DNA from: Lachnospiraceae bacterium
GTDB taxonomy: Bacteria; Bacillota; Clostridia; Lachnospirales; Lachnospiraceae
Assembly: GCA_017444015.1 (NCBI GenBank)
Contig: JAFSXN010000123.1
Coordinates: 1 to 50,974, forward strand
DNA: 50,974 nucleotides
Direction of reading: 5' to 3'
Position 1 is the stretch's first letter; each line of letters begins with the position of its first letter. The translations under genes and the position numbers were made by a program. Positions 1 through 8,225 of this stretch are shown one piece after another. The notes under the pieces are model-generated. The model was not told the DNA's origin. It searched no databases and saw nothing but the letters and a program-made list of their open reading frames with translations.

Positions 1-47
1 ACGTCAAATTTGTCATAAGCAAGTAGAGGTGATGAAATCCCCCGCGC

Positions 48-75
48 ATAAAAAAAGAGAAGCGGCCTGCTTCCC
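48..75 (-). terminator. Rho-independent terminator after the kinase remnant
   Basis: Read on the minus strand, a GAAGC/GCTTC stem (59-63 with 69-73) is followed by a U-rich run, seen as the A-run at 50-56 on the plus strand. It lies just past the stop codon of the kinase remnant and resembles the terminator of the second kinase copy at 6066-6094. Confidence 0.6.
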
Positions 76-82
76 CTTTCTT

Positions 83-310
83 CTACGGTACCGGAATTAC
101 TACCCTTACGGAAAAGATCCCTCCCTCCGCATGAAAGTCCACGATACCCCGTATTTCTCAACCGTCCTTTCAATGCTCAGAACACCGATTCCTGCTCCGT
201 CCGGTCTCCTCGGCCGGTCCGGCTCCTGTGACAAAAGATTTCGTCTGCACGTGTTTTCCACCTGAATCAGGAACCTTCCGTTTTTGATCTGAAACTTCCC
301 ATCAATCCGC
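83..310 (-). pseudogene. Broken 3' fragment of a GHKL sensor histidine kinase
   Basis: The fragment matches the last ~75 residues of the kinase at 6099-6851. It keeps the segment IKNGRFLIQVENTCRR, the ATP-lid segment EPDRPRRPDG and GIGVLSIERTVEKYG, and ends in the same VVIPVP before the stop at 83-85. Near 148-155 one base is missing relative to the other copy, which throws the reading frame off in the conserved VEKYGG region. There is no H-box, no N-box and no membrane part. Homology stops near 310. It is therefore a decayed duplicate with no expected activity. The ATPase gene that follows on its upstream side begins as a separate unit. Confidence 0.8.
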
Positions 311-415
311 CTTAATACATTCCTTTCTGACAAGCCTGTCCGCCAAAGTAAGATGAAACAACCTGTTGATCCCATCATCTGTAAGCTTGACGTGATAGAA
401 CAATCTTCAGAGCAG

Positions 416-1753
416 TCAGACCCGGGGATCCAGAACCGGAAGTGTCAGTTCTTCTTCAACAAAAGCACTCATATATACCGGAAGATATACCTTCCTTTCT
501 TTTACTTCCACATTGCAATTTGCAAATATATATGCATTTTCGATCTCATATTCGGGATTACTCAGTGCTTTATCCAACGCAGAATGAACATAATAATCCT
601 TCCCGCTTTTTACCTCAACAGGAAGCACACTGCCATTATATTCCGTTACAAAATCGAGTTCGCCATGTTTATGACTATTATAAAAAAATAATGAAAAGCC
701 ATGTGCATAGAGCTGCTGCGCTACTGCGTTTTCATAGAGACCGCCCAGATTAACCTTATCATTTTGAGATATGATCTGAAGCTTTACAGGGCTTCCATAT
801 TGACAGGTTAGAAGACCAACATCGGATGAATACAGCTTTACGAGGCTGCTTTTTTTATTCTGCTCAAGTGCCAGCCTGGGTTCGGTTGTATTATAAACCG
901 GAATAGTAACACCGGCATACGTCAGCCATAAAAAGGAATTTTCCGCTTTTTCGAAATGAAATCCTTTCTTTATATCAGTATAATTAAATCTTTTGTTCTG
1001 CTTCAGGAGGTTGGAAGGTATGGTGTCATAAACGGCCTCAAGGAAAAGCTTCTTATCCTTTGACTCATATTTGGAAAAATCCTGTTTATATAGTGATATT
1101 ATGTTAGATTGTATATCAGAGACATTATTGATATCGCCGGTTTCAACGTACTCTCTGACAGCATCGGGCATACCGCCGATAATCAGATAACGTGAGAATG
1201 CTTTCAGCACCCTCTCATTTACCGCCTCTTCAACCTCCCGCCTCTCTGCAAGGCATTCTTTCAGATAGGATATTGTGTCGTCTATCATACCGGCAACAAG
1301 CAGAAACTCCTCAAAATCCAAAGGATACATGGTCAGGAGCTGCGCATACCCGACAGGAACGGATCGGAGATTTCTCATTTCAATACCCAGAAGAGACCCG
1401 CTCAGAACATAGCGGAACCGCCCATCATCAACCCAGAATTTTACCCTCGTTATGATGTCTTTTAACTCCTGCACTTCGTCAATAAAAACGATCGTTTCGC
1501 CGGGAACAAACTTATAATCCATAATGGCAGTAATATTTACTATCATATCATCAACGCTCATTACGTTATTAAGAACCGCGATCATTTCCGGCTTCTCTAT
1601 AAGATTAATCTCCAGATAGCTACACTTATTAGCTTGCAGGCGTTCCCTTATACTATAGGTTTTTCCAACCTGCCTTGCCCCTGTTACGATCAGCGCCTTT
1701 TTTGAGTTTTGGATCCACTGATCGAGTTTTTTTTCAATCTTCCTCTTTAACAT
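416..1753 (-). CDS. DUF4143-family ATP-binding protein (AAA ATPase)
   Basis: This 445-residue protein has a P-loop GARQVGKT at about residues 24-31, a Walker B segment IVFIDEVQEL at about 88-98, and the C-terminal DUF4143 region with LPVEVKSGKDYYVHSALDKAL, a restriction-endonuclease-like D/E...E-x-K pattern. Such proteins are very common in multiple copies in gut anaerobes and their physiological role is unproven; DNA or toxin-related roles have been suggested. The start is the ATG at 1753, preceded by AGGGAGG. It is transcribed alone from the promoter at 1774-1802, which is overlapped by a palindromic operator array. A second, clearly different family member lies at 10073-11389. Confidence 0.85.
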   Translation of the reverse strand: MLKRKIEKKLDQWIQNSKKALIVTGARQVGKTYSIRERLQANKCSYLEINLIEKPEMIAVLNNVMSVDDMIVNITAIMDYKFVPGETIVFIDEVQELKDIITRVKFWVDDGRFRYVLSGSLLGIEMRNLRSVPVGYAQLLTMYPLDFEEFLLVAGMIDDTISYLKECLAERREVEEAVNERVLKAFSRYLIIGGMPDAVREYVETGDINNVSDIQSNIISLYKQDFSKYESKDKKLFLEAVYDTIPSNLLKQNKRFNYTDIKKGFHFEKAENSFLWLTYAGVTIPVYNTTEPRLALEQNKKSSLVKLYSSDVGLLTCQYGSPVKLQIISQNDKVNLGGLYENAVAQQLYAHGFSLFFYNSHKHGELDFVTEYNGSVLPVEVKSGKDYYVHSALDKALSNPEYEIENAYIFANCNVEVKERKVYLPVYMSAFVEEELTLPVLDPRV

Positions 1754-1773
1754 GGCCAGCCTCCCTGTACCAG

Positions 1774-1802
1774 AGTATACTTGCCTTTTGAAATTTTTTC
1801 AA
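1774..1802 (-). promoter_or_regulatory. Promoter of the DUF4143 ATPase gene
   Basis: On the minus strand TTGAAA, 17 bases, TATACT (-35 at 1797-1802, -10 at 1774-1779). The -35 lies inside the palindrome TTGAAAAAATTTCAA, so a protein bound there would block or reshape the promoter. Confidence 0.65.
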
Positions 1803-1866
1803 TGAAATTTATGGAAGAATTGAAATTTTTTCAAGAAAATAACTATAGAATTATAAATTTTTTCCA
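1788..1866. repeat. Three palindromic operators spaced exactly 32 bp
   Basis: The 15-mer TTGAAATTTTTTCAA occurs at 1788-1802 and again at 1820-1834. A weaker copy (12 of 15 matches) is at 1852-1866. The period is 32 bp in both steps, three helical turns, so proteins bound to the copies would sit on the same face of the DNA. The first copy overlaps the -35 of the ATPase promoter. The sequence is AT-rich, so chance similarity is possible, but the constant period argues for an operator array. Confidence 0.6.
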
Positions 1867-1907
1867 AATCAGATATTCAGAAAATGTCAAATGTCAAATT
1901 GGTCAAA

Positions 1908-1934
1908 AGAATAGGGAAGCGCATGGCTTCCCTT
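1908..1934 (-). terminator. Stem-loop after the solute-binding protein gene
   Basis: GGGAAGC (1914-1920) pairs with GCTTCCC (1926-1932) with a five-base loop; the minus-strand side continues in TATTCTTTT. It lies 60 bp past the stop of the lipoprotein gene and probably ends the MerR-chemoreceptor-lipoprotein transcript. Confidence 0.5.
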
Positions 1935-1994
1935 TCCCTCGTATTAAAACCAATTCTTACGCCCCAGAGGGGCGAGGAACTTACCCGCTCTCAT

Positions 1995-3380
1995 TCAATT
2001 TTGAACGTTTACCTCATCATAGGTTAGCTCAGGAAACTCAGCAACCGCTTTATCGTAAAACTCCTTCAGCGCTTTTTCCTCGCTGTATTCTCCCTTTACA
2101 TATCCGGTAAAGGCTTCCTTAAAAGCGTCACATAATCCCTGATCATAGGGTCCTACGATAGACATATCTATTTTAGGAGCGGCAGACGCGAACAGCGCTA
2201 TATGATTCTGCCCGCCCAGAAATTCCGAGCGGTAGCTGGATTTCGCTATCTCATTCATACCGGAAATCGTATTGGTATAGTCATCCGTTCCTTTCGTGAT
2301 CGCAACCATATTCTCCTTATCGCAGGTCATCTTCCGCATAATACTCGCCACCAGGGAGGCATTATCCGTCCCTCTTGCTCCTGCAATCCATGTTCCGCCC
2401 CAGTACCATGCTGCAGGTCCTTCGCAGACTGCCCAGTCTCCGAAGCCCTCTTCTCCCGCATTGCCCACGAGTGTGAAATTAATCCCCCAGGTTGAATAGA
2501 AAAAGCCGAAAACCTTTCCCTCCGCCGTCTGGTCAAAGCTCCATTCCTCGCTCCATAGCGCCGTTGTTCCCATCCAGCCATTATCATAATAACGTTTACA
2601 TTTTTCCGCCCAGTCAAAGAGTCCCGGATCCACCTGAATATGCGGTGTCGCACTGTCCAGATCGGTGACCCATGGATTTTTCGTATTATTCGAAAATACC
2701 CGGAACCAGTCCTCCAGTCCGGAGAGCATCTTGTAACCTTTCTCATGTGCCTTCGCGGCAGTCTCTTCAAACTTGTCCCAGTTTGCGAGAGCGCTTTGTA
2801 CAGCCTCCGGATCATCGGTTCCTAAAACATCCTTTGCTATGGAACGACGATACGCAAAGAGTCCCGGCGTTGCCTGCCAGCTTGTCCCTTTTAACTTCCC
2901 ATCCTTTGAAGTAGCGATTTCCTTCGTATAGGGATACTGGTCTGCGAGCTCCTGTGTTGTAATACCAAGATCGTTTACAATGTCGAGTGTATAATCCGAA
3001 TCCACATATTTTAAAATATAATCCGCCTCCATCAGAAACAGATCCACCTTCTGATCCGCCGGGGCATCCATATTTAAAAGCAGCGCTTCGTCCAGACCAT
3101 TTTGATAAGCATAGTCATCGTAAGGATTGATTGTCCAGACAACCTTGACATCTCCGATGCTTCCGGTTCCATCGCCGTTATCTGTATACCCGGGATAATA
3201 GTCAGTCATCCGCTGTTCAAACTCATTGTTCCAGCAATATATATTCAGAACCTTTCCTCCATCGGAGCATAGCGGCTCTGTATAAGCCTCTGCGGCATTC
3301 TCCTCTGTTTTTTTACAGCCTGAGAGGATAACAGCTCCCAGGCTCAACAAAACTATGATTCCTTTTATCAATTTTTTCAC
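1995..3380 (-). CDS. Extracellular solute-binding lipoprotein (ABC family 1 type)
   Basis: The 461-residue protein starts at a GTG (3380) preceded by GGGAGGGG; an in-frame start further upstream would lie inside the chemoreceptor gene and has no ribosome site. It has a short positive N-terminus, a hydrophobic segment and the lipobox LSGC, so it is predicted to be a membrane-anchored lipoprotein. The mature part (YCWNNEFEQRM..., many Trp/Tyr, repeated Asp) fits family-1 solute-binding proteins of sugar or peptide importers. No permease or ATPase gene is nearby. It follows the chemoreceptor gene by 13 bp, which suggests it presents its ligand to that receptor rather than feeding a transporter. 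The ligand is unknown. Confidence 0.8.
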   Translation of the reverse strand: MKKLIKGIIVLLSLGAVILSGCKKTEENAAEAYTEPLCSDGGKVLNIYCWNNEFEQRMTDYYPGYTDNGDGTGSIGDVKVVWTINPYDDYAYQNGLDEALLLNMDAPADQKVDLFLMEADYILKYVDSDYTLDIVNDLGITTQELADQYPYTKEIATSKDGKLKGTSWQATPGLFAYRRSIAKDVLGTDDPEAVQSALANWDKFEETAAKAHEKGYKMLSGLEDWFRVFSNNTKNPWVTDLDSATPHIQVDPGLFDWAEKCKRYYDNGWMGTTALWSEEWSFDQTAEGKVFGFFYSTWGINFTLVGNAGEEGFGDWAVCEGPAAWYWGGTWIAGARGTDNASLVASIMRKMTCDKENMVAITKGTDDYTNTISGMNEIAKSSYRSEFLGGQNHIALFASAAPKIDMSIVGPYDQGLCDAFKEAFTGYVKGEYSEEKALKEFYDKAVAEFPELTYDEVNVQN

Positions 3381-3393
3381 TTTGATCCCCTCC

Positions 3394-5115
3394 CTATATA
3401 CGAATTTCGTTGATATTGTCATCCAGAACCCTTGCGATTTCATTCAATCCGTTAATACCATCCGTCATAATCTGCAGGGCTCCCAGAATACCTGACAGGT
3501 TCTCGGAGGTTTCCTGTGAGCTTTCCGCATTTTGGGAAGCAATGGAGGACAAGCTGTCAACCGTATGAATAATTCCGGCTCTCGCGTTTTCCAGTCTGTC
3601 TGTGTGCTGCCTTATATTATTGGCGTTATTTAAAGAACCATCGATTCCTTCCTGGACGCTCCGGAAAGCTTCGGCAGTCTGCTCTACCATAAGATTCTGC
3701 TTCTGCATTACCTCCCGGACCTCATCCATAACAGCAACGGCTCTCGAGGAATTCTCCACCAGTTCATTCACGACAGTTCCGATATTTTCTACAGAAACCC
3801 GGGATTCCTCAGCAAGCTCCTGAACCCCTGACGCAACGATCGCAAACCCCTGTCCCGTCTCTCCCGCTCTTGAAGCCTCGATTCTGGCATTCAGTGACAG
3901 AAGGTTCGTTTGATATGCAATATCCCCGATAATCGCTGCCGCCTCTTTGATTTTATTAGCCGCCTCATTTGTTTCGTTTGTCTGTTCATAAATCCTGTTG
4001 ATGGCGTCAGAGGTCTGTTCATTGATCTGTACCAGCTCCGCAATCACCTGAAACGCCTTTTCACTGGTATCACGCATGCGGTTTGCAGTTTCCGAAAGCC
4101 CTGAAACCTGAATTCCGGTATCCACTATCATCTCTCCGATGATTCCAACCTCCTCATTGGCACGTTTTGTCTCCGAGGCTCCCGTAGCTATTTCTTTTAC
4201 CGCGGAATCGATCTGAGACGCGCTCCTGTTTGTTTCCTGCGCGTTTCCCCAAAGCTCCTCCGCCGCTGTATAAAGCAGTGCGCTCTGTTTTTTTATTTCT
4301 GTGATAATTTTTGAAAGCTTTTCCTGCATATTCTCAACTGATGCCGCTATAACACCCGTTTCATCCCGACGTCTTACAAGAGCCTTTGTGCGTTCATCCG
4401 GCGTAAAATCCAGCGTCCCTATTTTATCTACCACTTCGGAAACCGTCTCAATCGGTTTGGTGATCCGTAAGGATTGATAAAGTCCATAAAGAAGCATGAT
4501 GATGAAAATTGCCGCTCCGGCTAAAACCGCCACCTTTGTTGTCTGATTTATTGTCGCCAAGAAGTCTGCTCTGTCTGAGGCTATTACCAGAACAAAGCCC
4601 TTGCTGCTGGCGTAATACGAGGCTATTTTTTCTATTCCGTTTTCCAAATAGGTAACAACTCCCGGCTCCGGTACCGAGCCGTTTTTTACCTGGGCAGCAA
4701 TGCTTCCGATTTCATTTATTGCAACCTGCCTTCCTACCTTCGTTTTGTCAGGATGATAAATAACAATGCCATCCTCTCTTACTAAAAAGCAAAAACTGCT
4801 TTGACAGTTGATAAGCCTTGCCTCCTTTAAAAATGCCTCCAGTCTCGACGGCACTTTACGGATATCGATAGCGTTTTTCGTAAGATTTACAGCGCTCTCA
4901 AGCTTCTGGCCGTACAGCACCGTTGTCATGTACAGATAATTGGTATTCACGGAATCCAGTTCTCCCCGTACCGGAACAGTAACAACAAGCAGAATGGATG
5001 TAACCGCAATGAAAATCGCAATTCCCAGCGTAAACATAATCCGAAATCGTATGGATGACAGTATAGGAACACGGCGCTCCTTCCCTTTCAAATCCTTTGC
5101 CTTGCTTTGTTTCAT
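3394..5115 (-). CDS. Methyl-accepting chemotaxis protein
   Basis: The 573-residue receptor has a first membrane helix near residues 28-50, an extracellular Cache-like sensor domain to about 185, a second helix near 190-212 (VAVLAGAAIFIIMLLYGLYQ), a HAMP linker (RITKPIETVSEVVDKI), and a cytoplasmic coiled-coil signalling domain whose hairpin tip carries the canonical segment NLLSLNARIEASRAGETGQG. It should pass signals to CheA/CheW, which are not encoded here. It sits between the MerR regulator (31 bp upstream) and the solute-binding lipoprotein (13 bp downstream) in one probable operon. There is no C-terminal CheR-tethering pentapeptide. Confidence 0.92.
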   Translation of the reverse strand: MKQSKAKDLKGKERRVPILSSIRFRIMFTLGIAIFIAVTSILLVVTVPVRGELDSVNTNYLYMTTVLYGQKLESAVNLTKNAIDIRKVPSRLEAFLKEARLINCQSSFCFLVREDGIVIYHPDKTKVGRQVAINEIGSIAAQVKNGSVPEPGVVTYLENGIEKIASYYASSKGFVLVIASDRADFLATINQTTKVAVLAGAAIFIIMLLYGLYQSLRITKPIETVSEVVDKIGTLDFTPDERTKALVRRRDETGVIAASVENMQEKLSKIITEIKKQSALLYTAAEELWGNAQETNRSASQIDSAVKEIATGASETKRANEEVGIIGEMIVDTGIQVSGLSETANRMRDTSEKAFQVIAELVQINEQTSDAINRIYEQTNETNEAANKIKEAAAIIGDIAYQTNLLSLNARIEASRAGETGQGFAIVASGVQELAEESRVSVENIGTVVNELVENSSRAVAVMDEVREVMQKQNLMVEQTAEAFRSVQEGIDGSLNNANNIRQHTDRLENARAGIIHTVDSLSSIASQNAESSQETSENLSGILGALQIMTDGINGLNEIARVLDDNINEIRI

Positions 5116-5145
5116 ATTGTCAAAACCCCTTTCAATAATTATGAA

Positions 5146-5976
5146 TTACTTTTCTATCGCTATACTCCATCGAAAGATATAATCTCTCGGATCTATCTCT
5201 GTTCCGAAAAAAGGGCCTGCCAGGCAGATTCCAAGAAGCGGCCCGGCCGGAGTAATTCCTCTTTTCTTCATTTCCTCCCAGAGCATATTCCCTCCGTTAT
5301 TCATAATCTCGTCTTCATTTCCATGATAAGTCAGGGAAAAGGCCATTTTTGCTTTTCGCTTGACACCCCGTGACGGATCCGGGATATGCTCCGGAGAAAC
5401 AGCAACGACAATCGTACTGCGGAAGGGTTTGGGCTCCATCCCGTCATAAACAGTGTCCAAATCCGGGGTCACCGAAGCCATCGGGGTCATAGGAAATGGC
5501 TTATAGCCCATTTCATACATTCTTTGTATCTCTATATAGTTATGTTCAATCTGTTCCTTCGGGTTTCTGATCGGACAGGAGAAACAGTAAAAAGTTCCTC
5601 CGGATATCTCCGTATACGAAAAAGTCAGGCTTTCCCTTTCCGTCAGTCTCGCCTCAAATTCATCGACACAGCGTTTCGCTGAGGCAAGCTTCCCTCGAAG
5701 CTCTGAAAGAAACTTCTCCCGATCAAGCTCTCCTTTGTAATAAGCCAGAATCTCCTTTGTATTCAGTCCCAGACTGTGAAACATCTTATATTGCATGATC
5801 CGGTTGATATTCACGACATCGTAATAGCGTTTTTTCGTCTCCGGATCTATCCTTCTCGGTTGGTCGAAGCCCTTTTCTTCTATCTTTAACAGCGTAGTCC
5901 TTGCAAGATCACATATATTTGCCGTTTCAAAGCTTGTATATAAACGCTCATTTTCAATATGAAAATCTTTATTCAT
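5146..5976 (-). CDS. MerR-family regulator with GyrI/BmrR-like ligand domain
   Basis: The start chosen is the ATG at 5976 after AGGAGG; the longer frame to 6057 would run through this gene's own promoter. The 276-residue protein has a MerR winged-helix at about 10-80 (ANICDLARTTLLKIEEKG, then the wing and YYDVVNINRIMQYKMFHSLG), a linker coiled coil at about 85-120, and a C-terminal ligand-binding half with the pattern of GyrI/BmrR domains (ISGGTFYCFSCPI, GPLLGICLAGPFF). Family members bind a dyad inside an over-long 19-20 bp promoter spacer and untwist it on ligand binding. Exactly such a promoter lies in front of this gene and an almost identical one in front of the NRPS gene. I infer autoregulation plus control of the NRPS operon. 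Confidence 0.85.
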   Translation of the reverse strand: MNKDFHIENERLYTSFETANICDLARTTLLKIEEKGFDQPRRIDPETKKRYYDVVNINRIMQYKMFHSLGLNTKEILAYYKGELDREKFLSELRGKLASAKRCVDEFEARLTERESLTFSYTEISGGTFYCFSCPIRNPKEQIEHNYIEIQRMYEMGYKPFPMTPMASVTPDLDTVYDGMEPKPFRSTIVVAVSPEHIPDPSRGVKRKAKMAFSLTYHGNEDEIMNNGGNMLWEEMKKRGITPAGPLLGICLAGPFFGTEIDPRDYIFRWSIAIEK

Positions 5977-6026
5977 TGTGTCCTCCTTGTATTCCAGCAA
6001 GTAAAAAACGGAATACCTATAAAAAA

Positions 6027-6057
6027 ATGCTAACATATCCCCCGGGGGACACCGCAA
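6027..6057 (-). promoter_or_regulatory. MerR-type promoter of the merR-chemoreceptor operon
   Basis: On the minus strand TTGCGG (6052-6057), a 19-bp spacer, then TAGCAT (6027-6032). On the plus strand the spacer reads ACATATCCCCCGGGGGACA and contains the perfect dyad TCCCCCGGGGGA. A 19-bp spacer with a centred dyad is the signature of MerR-activated promoters. It matches the NRPS promoter spacer at 17 of 19 positions. Confidence 0.8.
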
Positions 6058-6065
6058 GCATTTTT

Positions 6066-6094
6066 TCCAAAAAAAAAGAAGCCCAAGGCTTCCC
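6066..6094 (-). terminator. Rho-independent terminator after the GHKL kinase gene
   Basis: GAAGCC (6078-6083) pairs with GGCTTC (6087-6092). On the minus strand the stem is followed by nine U. It lies 7 bp past the kinase stop and insulates the MerR promoter immediately downstream. Confidence 0.8.
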
Positions 6095-6098
6095 TTTT

Positions 6099-6851
6099 CT
6101 ACGGTACCGGTATGACCACCCTTACGGAAAAGATCCCTCCCTCCGCGTGGAAATCCACGATACCTCCGTATTTTTCTACTGTTCTTTCAATGCTCAAGAC
6201 GCCGATCCCCGTCCCGTCCGGTCGCCTCGGCCGGTCCGGCTCCTTTAGCACAAGTCCTCTTCGGCAGGTGTTTTCCACCTGGATCAGAAATCTTCCGTTC
6301 TTGATCTGAAGCTTCGCATCGATCCGCTTTTTTTCTTCCTCCGAATTAAGACATCCGTTTACCGCGTTTTCCAGGATATTCCCGACAAGCGCCGTCAGAT
6401 CCATCGCTCCCATAAACAGCTTCTCGGGCACCTTTGCCAGAGCCTGAAAGGAGATCCCCTCTCCCTCCGCCCGCTCCTTATAGACGGATAAAATACTGTT
6501 CAGCTGAACATTCAGGCTGAACACCTGCTCCGAGCCGGAAAGCTCCTTCTCCGCCTCCTCAAGATAACTCAGCGCCTCCTTATTATTCCCGTCTCTTAAG
6601 TATTCCAGGACTACTCTTTTATGGTGGCGGACATCATGCGCCATCCTTCTTATCTCGTTCTGTCTGGTATTTACCGCCTCGATCTGCCGGACCAGAAAGG
6701 CGTTATCCTGCTCGATAAGTCTTGCCTGTGTCAGCTCCTCCATATAGGACGCTACAAGAGTCAGCGTATAAAGAATCAGTACATTCATCCCTAAAAGGAA
6801 AAGGAGCAGCAGCAGATAAAAAACATTGTCATAAAGCTCCCGTTCCACCAC
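6099..6851 (-). CDS. Short GHKL-type sensor histidine kinase
   Basis: This 250-residue protein starts at a GTG (6851) after AGAGGAAA. It has one membrane helix (about 9-35), a linker coiled coil, an H-box RRMAHDVRHHKRVVLEYL (about 68-85), the N-box LVGNILENAVNGC, and the G-boxes around RPDGTGIGVLSIERTVEKYGG. AgrC-like kinases usually have five to seven membrane helices before this catalytic part, so the sensor domain looks missing. No response regulator is adjacent; the nearest LytTR regulator is 19 kb away. A frameshifted copy of its 3' end lies at 83-310. It may be a remnant that still reads through, or a kinase that senses through a partner. Confidence 0.75.
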   Translation of the reverse strand: MVERELYDNVFYLLLLLFLLGMNVLILYTLTLVASYMEELTQARLIEQDNAFLVRQIEAVNTRQNEIRRMAHDVRHHKRVVLEYLRDGNNKEALSYLEEAEKELSGSEQVFSLNVQLNSILSVYKERAEGEGISFQALAKVPEKLFMGAMDLTALVGNILENAVNGCLNSEEEKKRIDAKLQIKNGRFLIQVENTCRRGLVLKEPDRPRRPDGTGIGVLSIERTVEKYGGIVDFHAEGGIFSVRVVIPVP

Positions 6852-6922
6852 CTGCCATTTCCTCTAATCTTATTTTATTTTGGTGGAAATATTATAGTAT
6901 AAACAACTTCTCCAGGGATCGT

Positions 6923-6960
6923 ATCTGCACGATTTGTCATTTTCCCGACATAATCTGCAC
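6923..6960. repeat. Direct repeat ATCTGCAC spaced 30 bp upstream of the kinase
   Basis: ATCTGCAC occurs at 6923-6930 and 6953-6960. It lies about 70-110 bp upstream of the GTG start of the short kinase, where a minus-strand TATAAT near 6890 lacks a good -35. It may be an activator site; evidence is only the repeat. Confidence 0.3.
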
Positions 6961-6988
6961 CTGACAGAAAAATCTTTTAATTATTATA

Positions 6989-7017
6989 TTTACATTGTAA
7001 TTTTAGCGTGATAAAAT
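6989..7017 (+). promoter_or_regulatory. Promoter of the AAA ATPase gene
   Basis: TTTACA (6989-6994), 17-bp spacer, TAAAAT (7012-7017). The 29-bp tandem repeat begins at the -10 and fills the leader up to the ribosome site. Confidence 0.65.
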
Positions 7018-7086
7018 CATCACAAATCATCACAAATACAAAAAATCATCACAAATCATCACAAATACAAAAAATCATCACAAATT
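7015..7086 (+). repeat. Tandem 29-bp repeat between the -10 box and the start codon
   Basis: A 29-bp unit starting AATCATCACAAATCATCAC begins at 7015, 7044 and 7073 (third copy partial). It contains five copies of ATCATCACAAA. The array occupies the whole transcribed leader and ends next to the ribosome site AAGGAG. It is too short and without unique spacers to be CRISPR. It could be an operator array, an iteron-like site or an RNA leader element. Confidence 0.75.
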
Positions 7087-7097
7087 AAGGAGATCCT

Positions 7098-8198
7098 ATG
7101 TCCACTATCAATCCTTTTACCAGAACGCCGGGAGTAGCCGGTGACGCATTTATTGACATGCACTACGCCGATGAGATAATCAATAATTTTGAAAGTGATA
7201 TTTCATCAAAATATGTATACAAGATAGTCGGGCTACGAGGCTCCGGAAAATCTGTTGAATACCGAAAGGTCATAAATAAACTCTCAGATAAAAAGGGATG
7301 GCTTGTGTACACCTTATCCGCTGCAGGCAATCCGGTGTCTACGCTGATTGCCAGGCTAAGTAAGGAATCTTTTATAGATGATAAAATAAGGAAAACTACT
7401 GTTTCAGCCGGCGGTTCTGCAAAGGCAGATGCTCTGATCGTTCAAGGAGAAGCCGATTTTGAGGTAACAAGGACTTCTGAGGTGAACACGCTTTATTTTT
7501 CTGCTGAAGCGGAACTGACCGATATGATACAGAAAGCGAATGACAATGGCTATAAGGTATTAGTCGGTATTGATGATATTGCGAAAACCCCGGAGATGGT
7601 AAAATTCCTATCTATTTGGGGAGCTATGCTGTTGGATGATAAGAAAAAAATCTATTTTGTCTGTACCGGTCTTGCTAAAAATATAGAAGACTTTACAGAA
7701 GAACCCAATCTTACTTTCTTTAAACGAAGCGAACCTATAGAAACCGGTCCTCTTAACAAATATGCGATAGCCCTTATGTATCGAAAACTCTTAGGTGTTG
7801 ATGAAGCAGAGTCTGTAAAGCTTGCCAAATTTACCTGCGGCTATGCCTATGCTTATCAAGTTCTTGGCTCTTTATATTTTGAGAAAAAGCAGCAGGATCC
7901 TTTTGAAAGTATTATTCCGGCGTTTGACAGGATCCTTTTCGGAGATTCCTACGATTTAATCTGGAAATCGTTGACAAAAGCTGAGCAGGAGCTGGTGATA
8001 CGGATTGCATTGTCTGATTCGGGAAAAGTGGCAGAAATCAAATCCCAAATGTCCCATCCGCAGGGATTTGATTCTCTACGTCAGCGGATCAAAAACAAAC
8101 ATCTGATCAATACAGAGGAACGAGGCTATCTTAAAATTGACCTTCCCAGATTTAAGAATTATATTCTTCTCTGGCATACTGATGAGTCGGAAGAATGA
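7098..8198 (+). CDS. AAA-type ATPase with C-terminal winged-helix region
   Basis: This 366-residue protein has a P-loop GLRGSGKS at about 45-52 and a Walker B-like strand VLVGIDDI near 155. The sensor-like segment IYFVCTGL follows, and the C-terminal ~90 residues look like a winged helix (LTKAEQELVIRIALSDSGKVAEI ... LRQRIKNKHLINTEERGYLKIDLPRF). The layout resembles ORC1/archaeal-type ATPases found as stand-alone genes in Firmicutes; the function of these is not established. The start follows AAGGAG by 7 bases. It is expressed alone, against the direction of all neighbours, behind the tandem repeat. It is convergent, 27 bp apart, with the 588-residue gene. Confidence 0.7.
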   Translation: MSTINPFTRTPGVAGDAFIDMHYADEIINNFESDISSKYVYKIVGLRGSGKSVEYRKVINKLSDKKGWLVYTLSAAGNPVSTLIARLSKESFIDDKIRKTTVSAGGSAKADALIVQGEADFEVTRTSEVNTLYFSAEAELTDMIQKANDNGYKVLVGIDDIAKTPEMVKFLSIWGAMLLDDKKKIYFVCTGLAKNIEDFTEEPNLTFFKRSEPIETGPLNKYAIALMYRKLLGVDEAESVKLAKFTCGYAYAYQVLGSLYFEKKQQDPFESIIPAFDRILFGDSYDLIWKSLTKAEQELVIRIALSDSGKVAEIKSQMSHPQGFDSLRQRIKNKHLINTEERGYLKIDLPRFKNYILLWHTDESEE

Positions 8199-8225
8199 CC
8201 GGTATTATTGTCATGTTGGTTGCGA

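Noticed and set aside
6031-6060. Longer MerR protein starting at 6057
   Set aside because: That start would lie in the -35 box of the gene's own promoter; the ATG at 5976 has a strong ribosome site.
7015-7086. Possible CRISPR array
   Set aside because: Units are contiguous 29-bp tandem repeats without unique spacers, and no cas genes are present.
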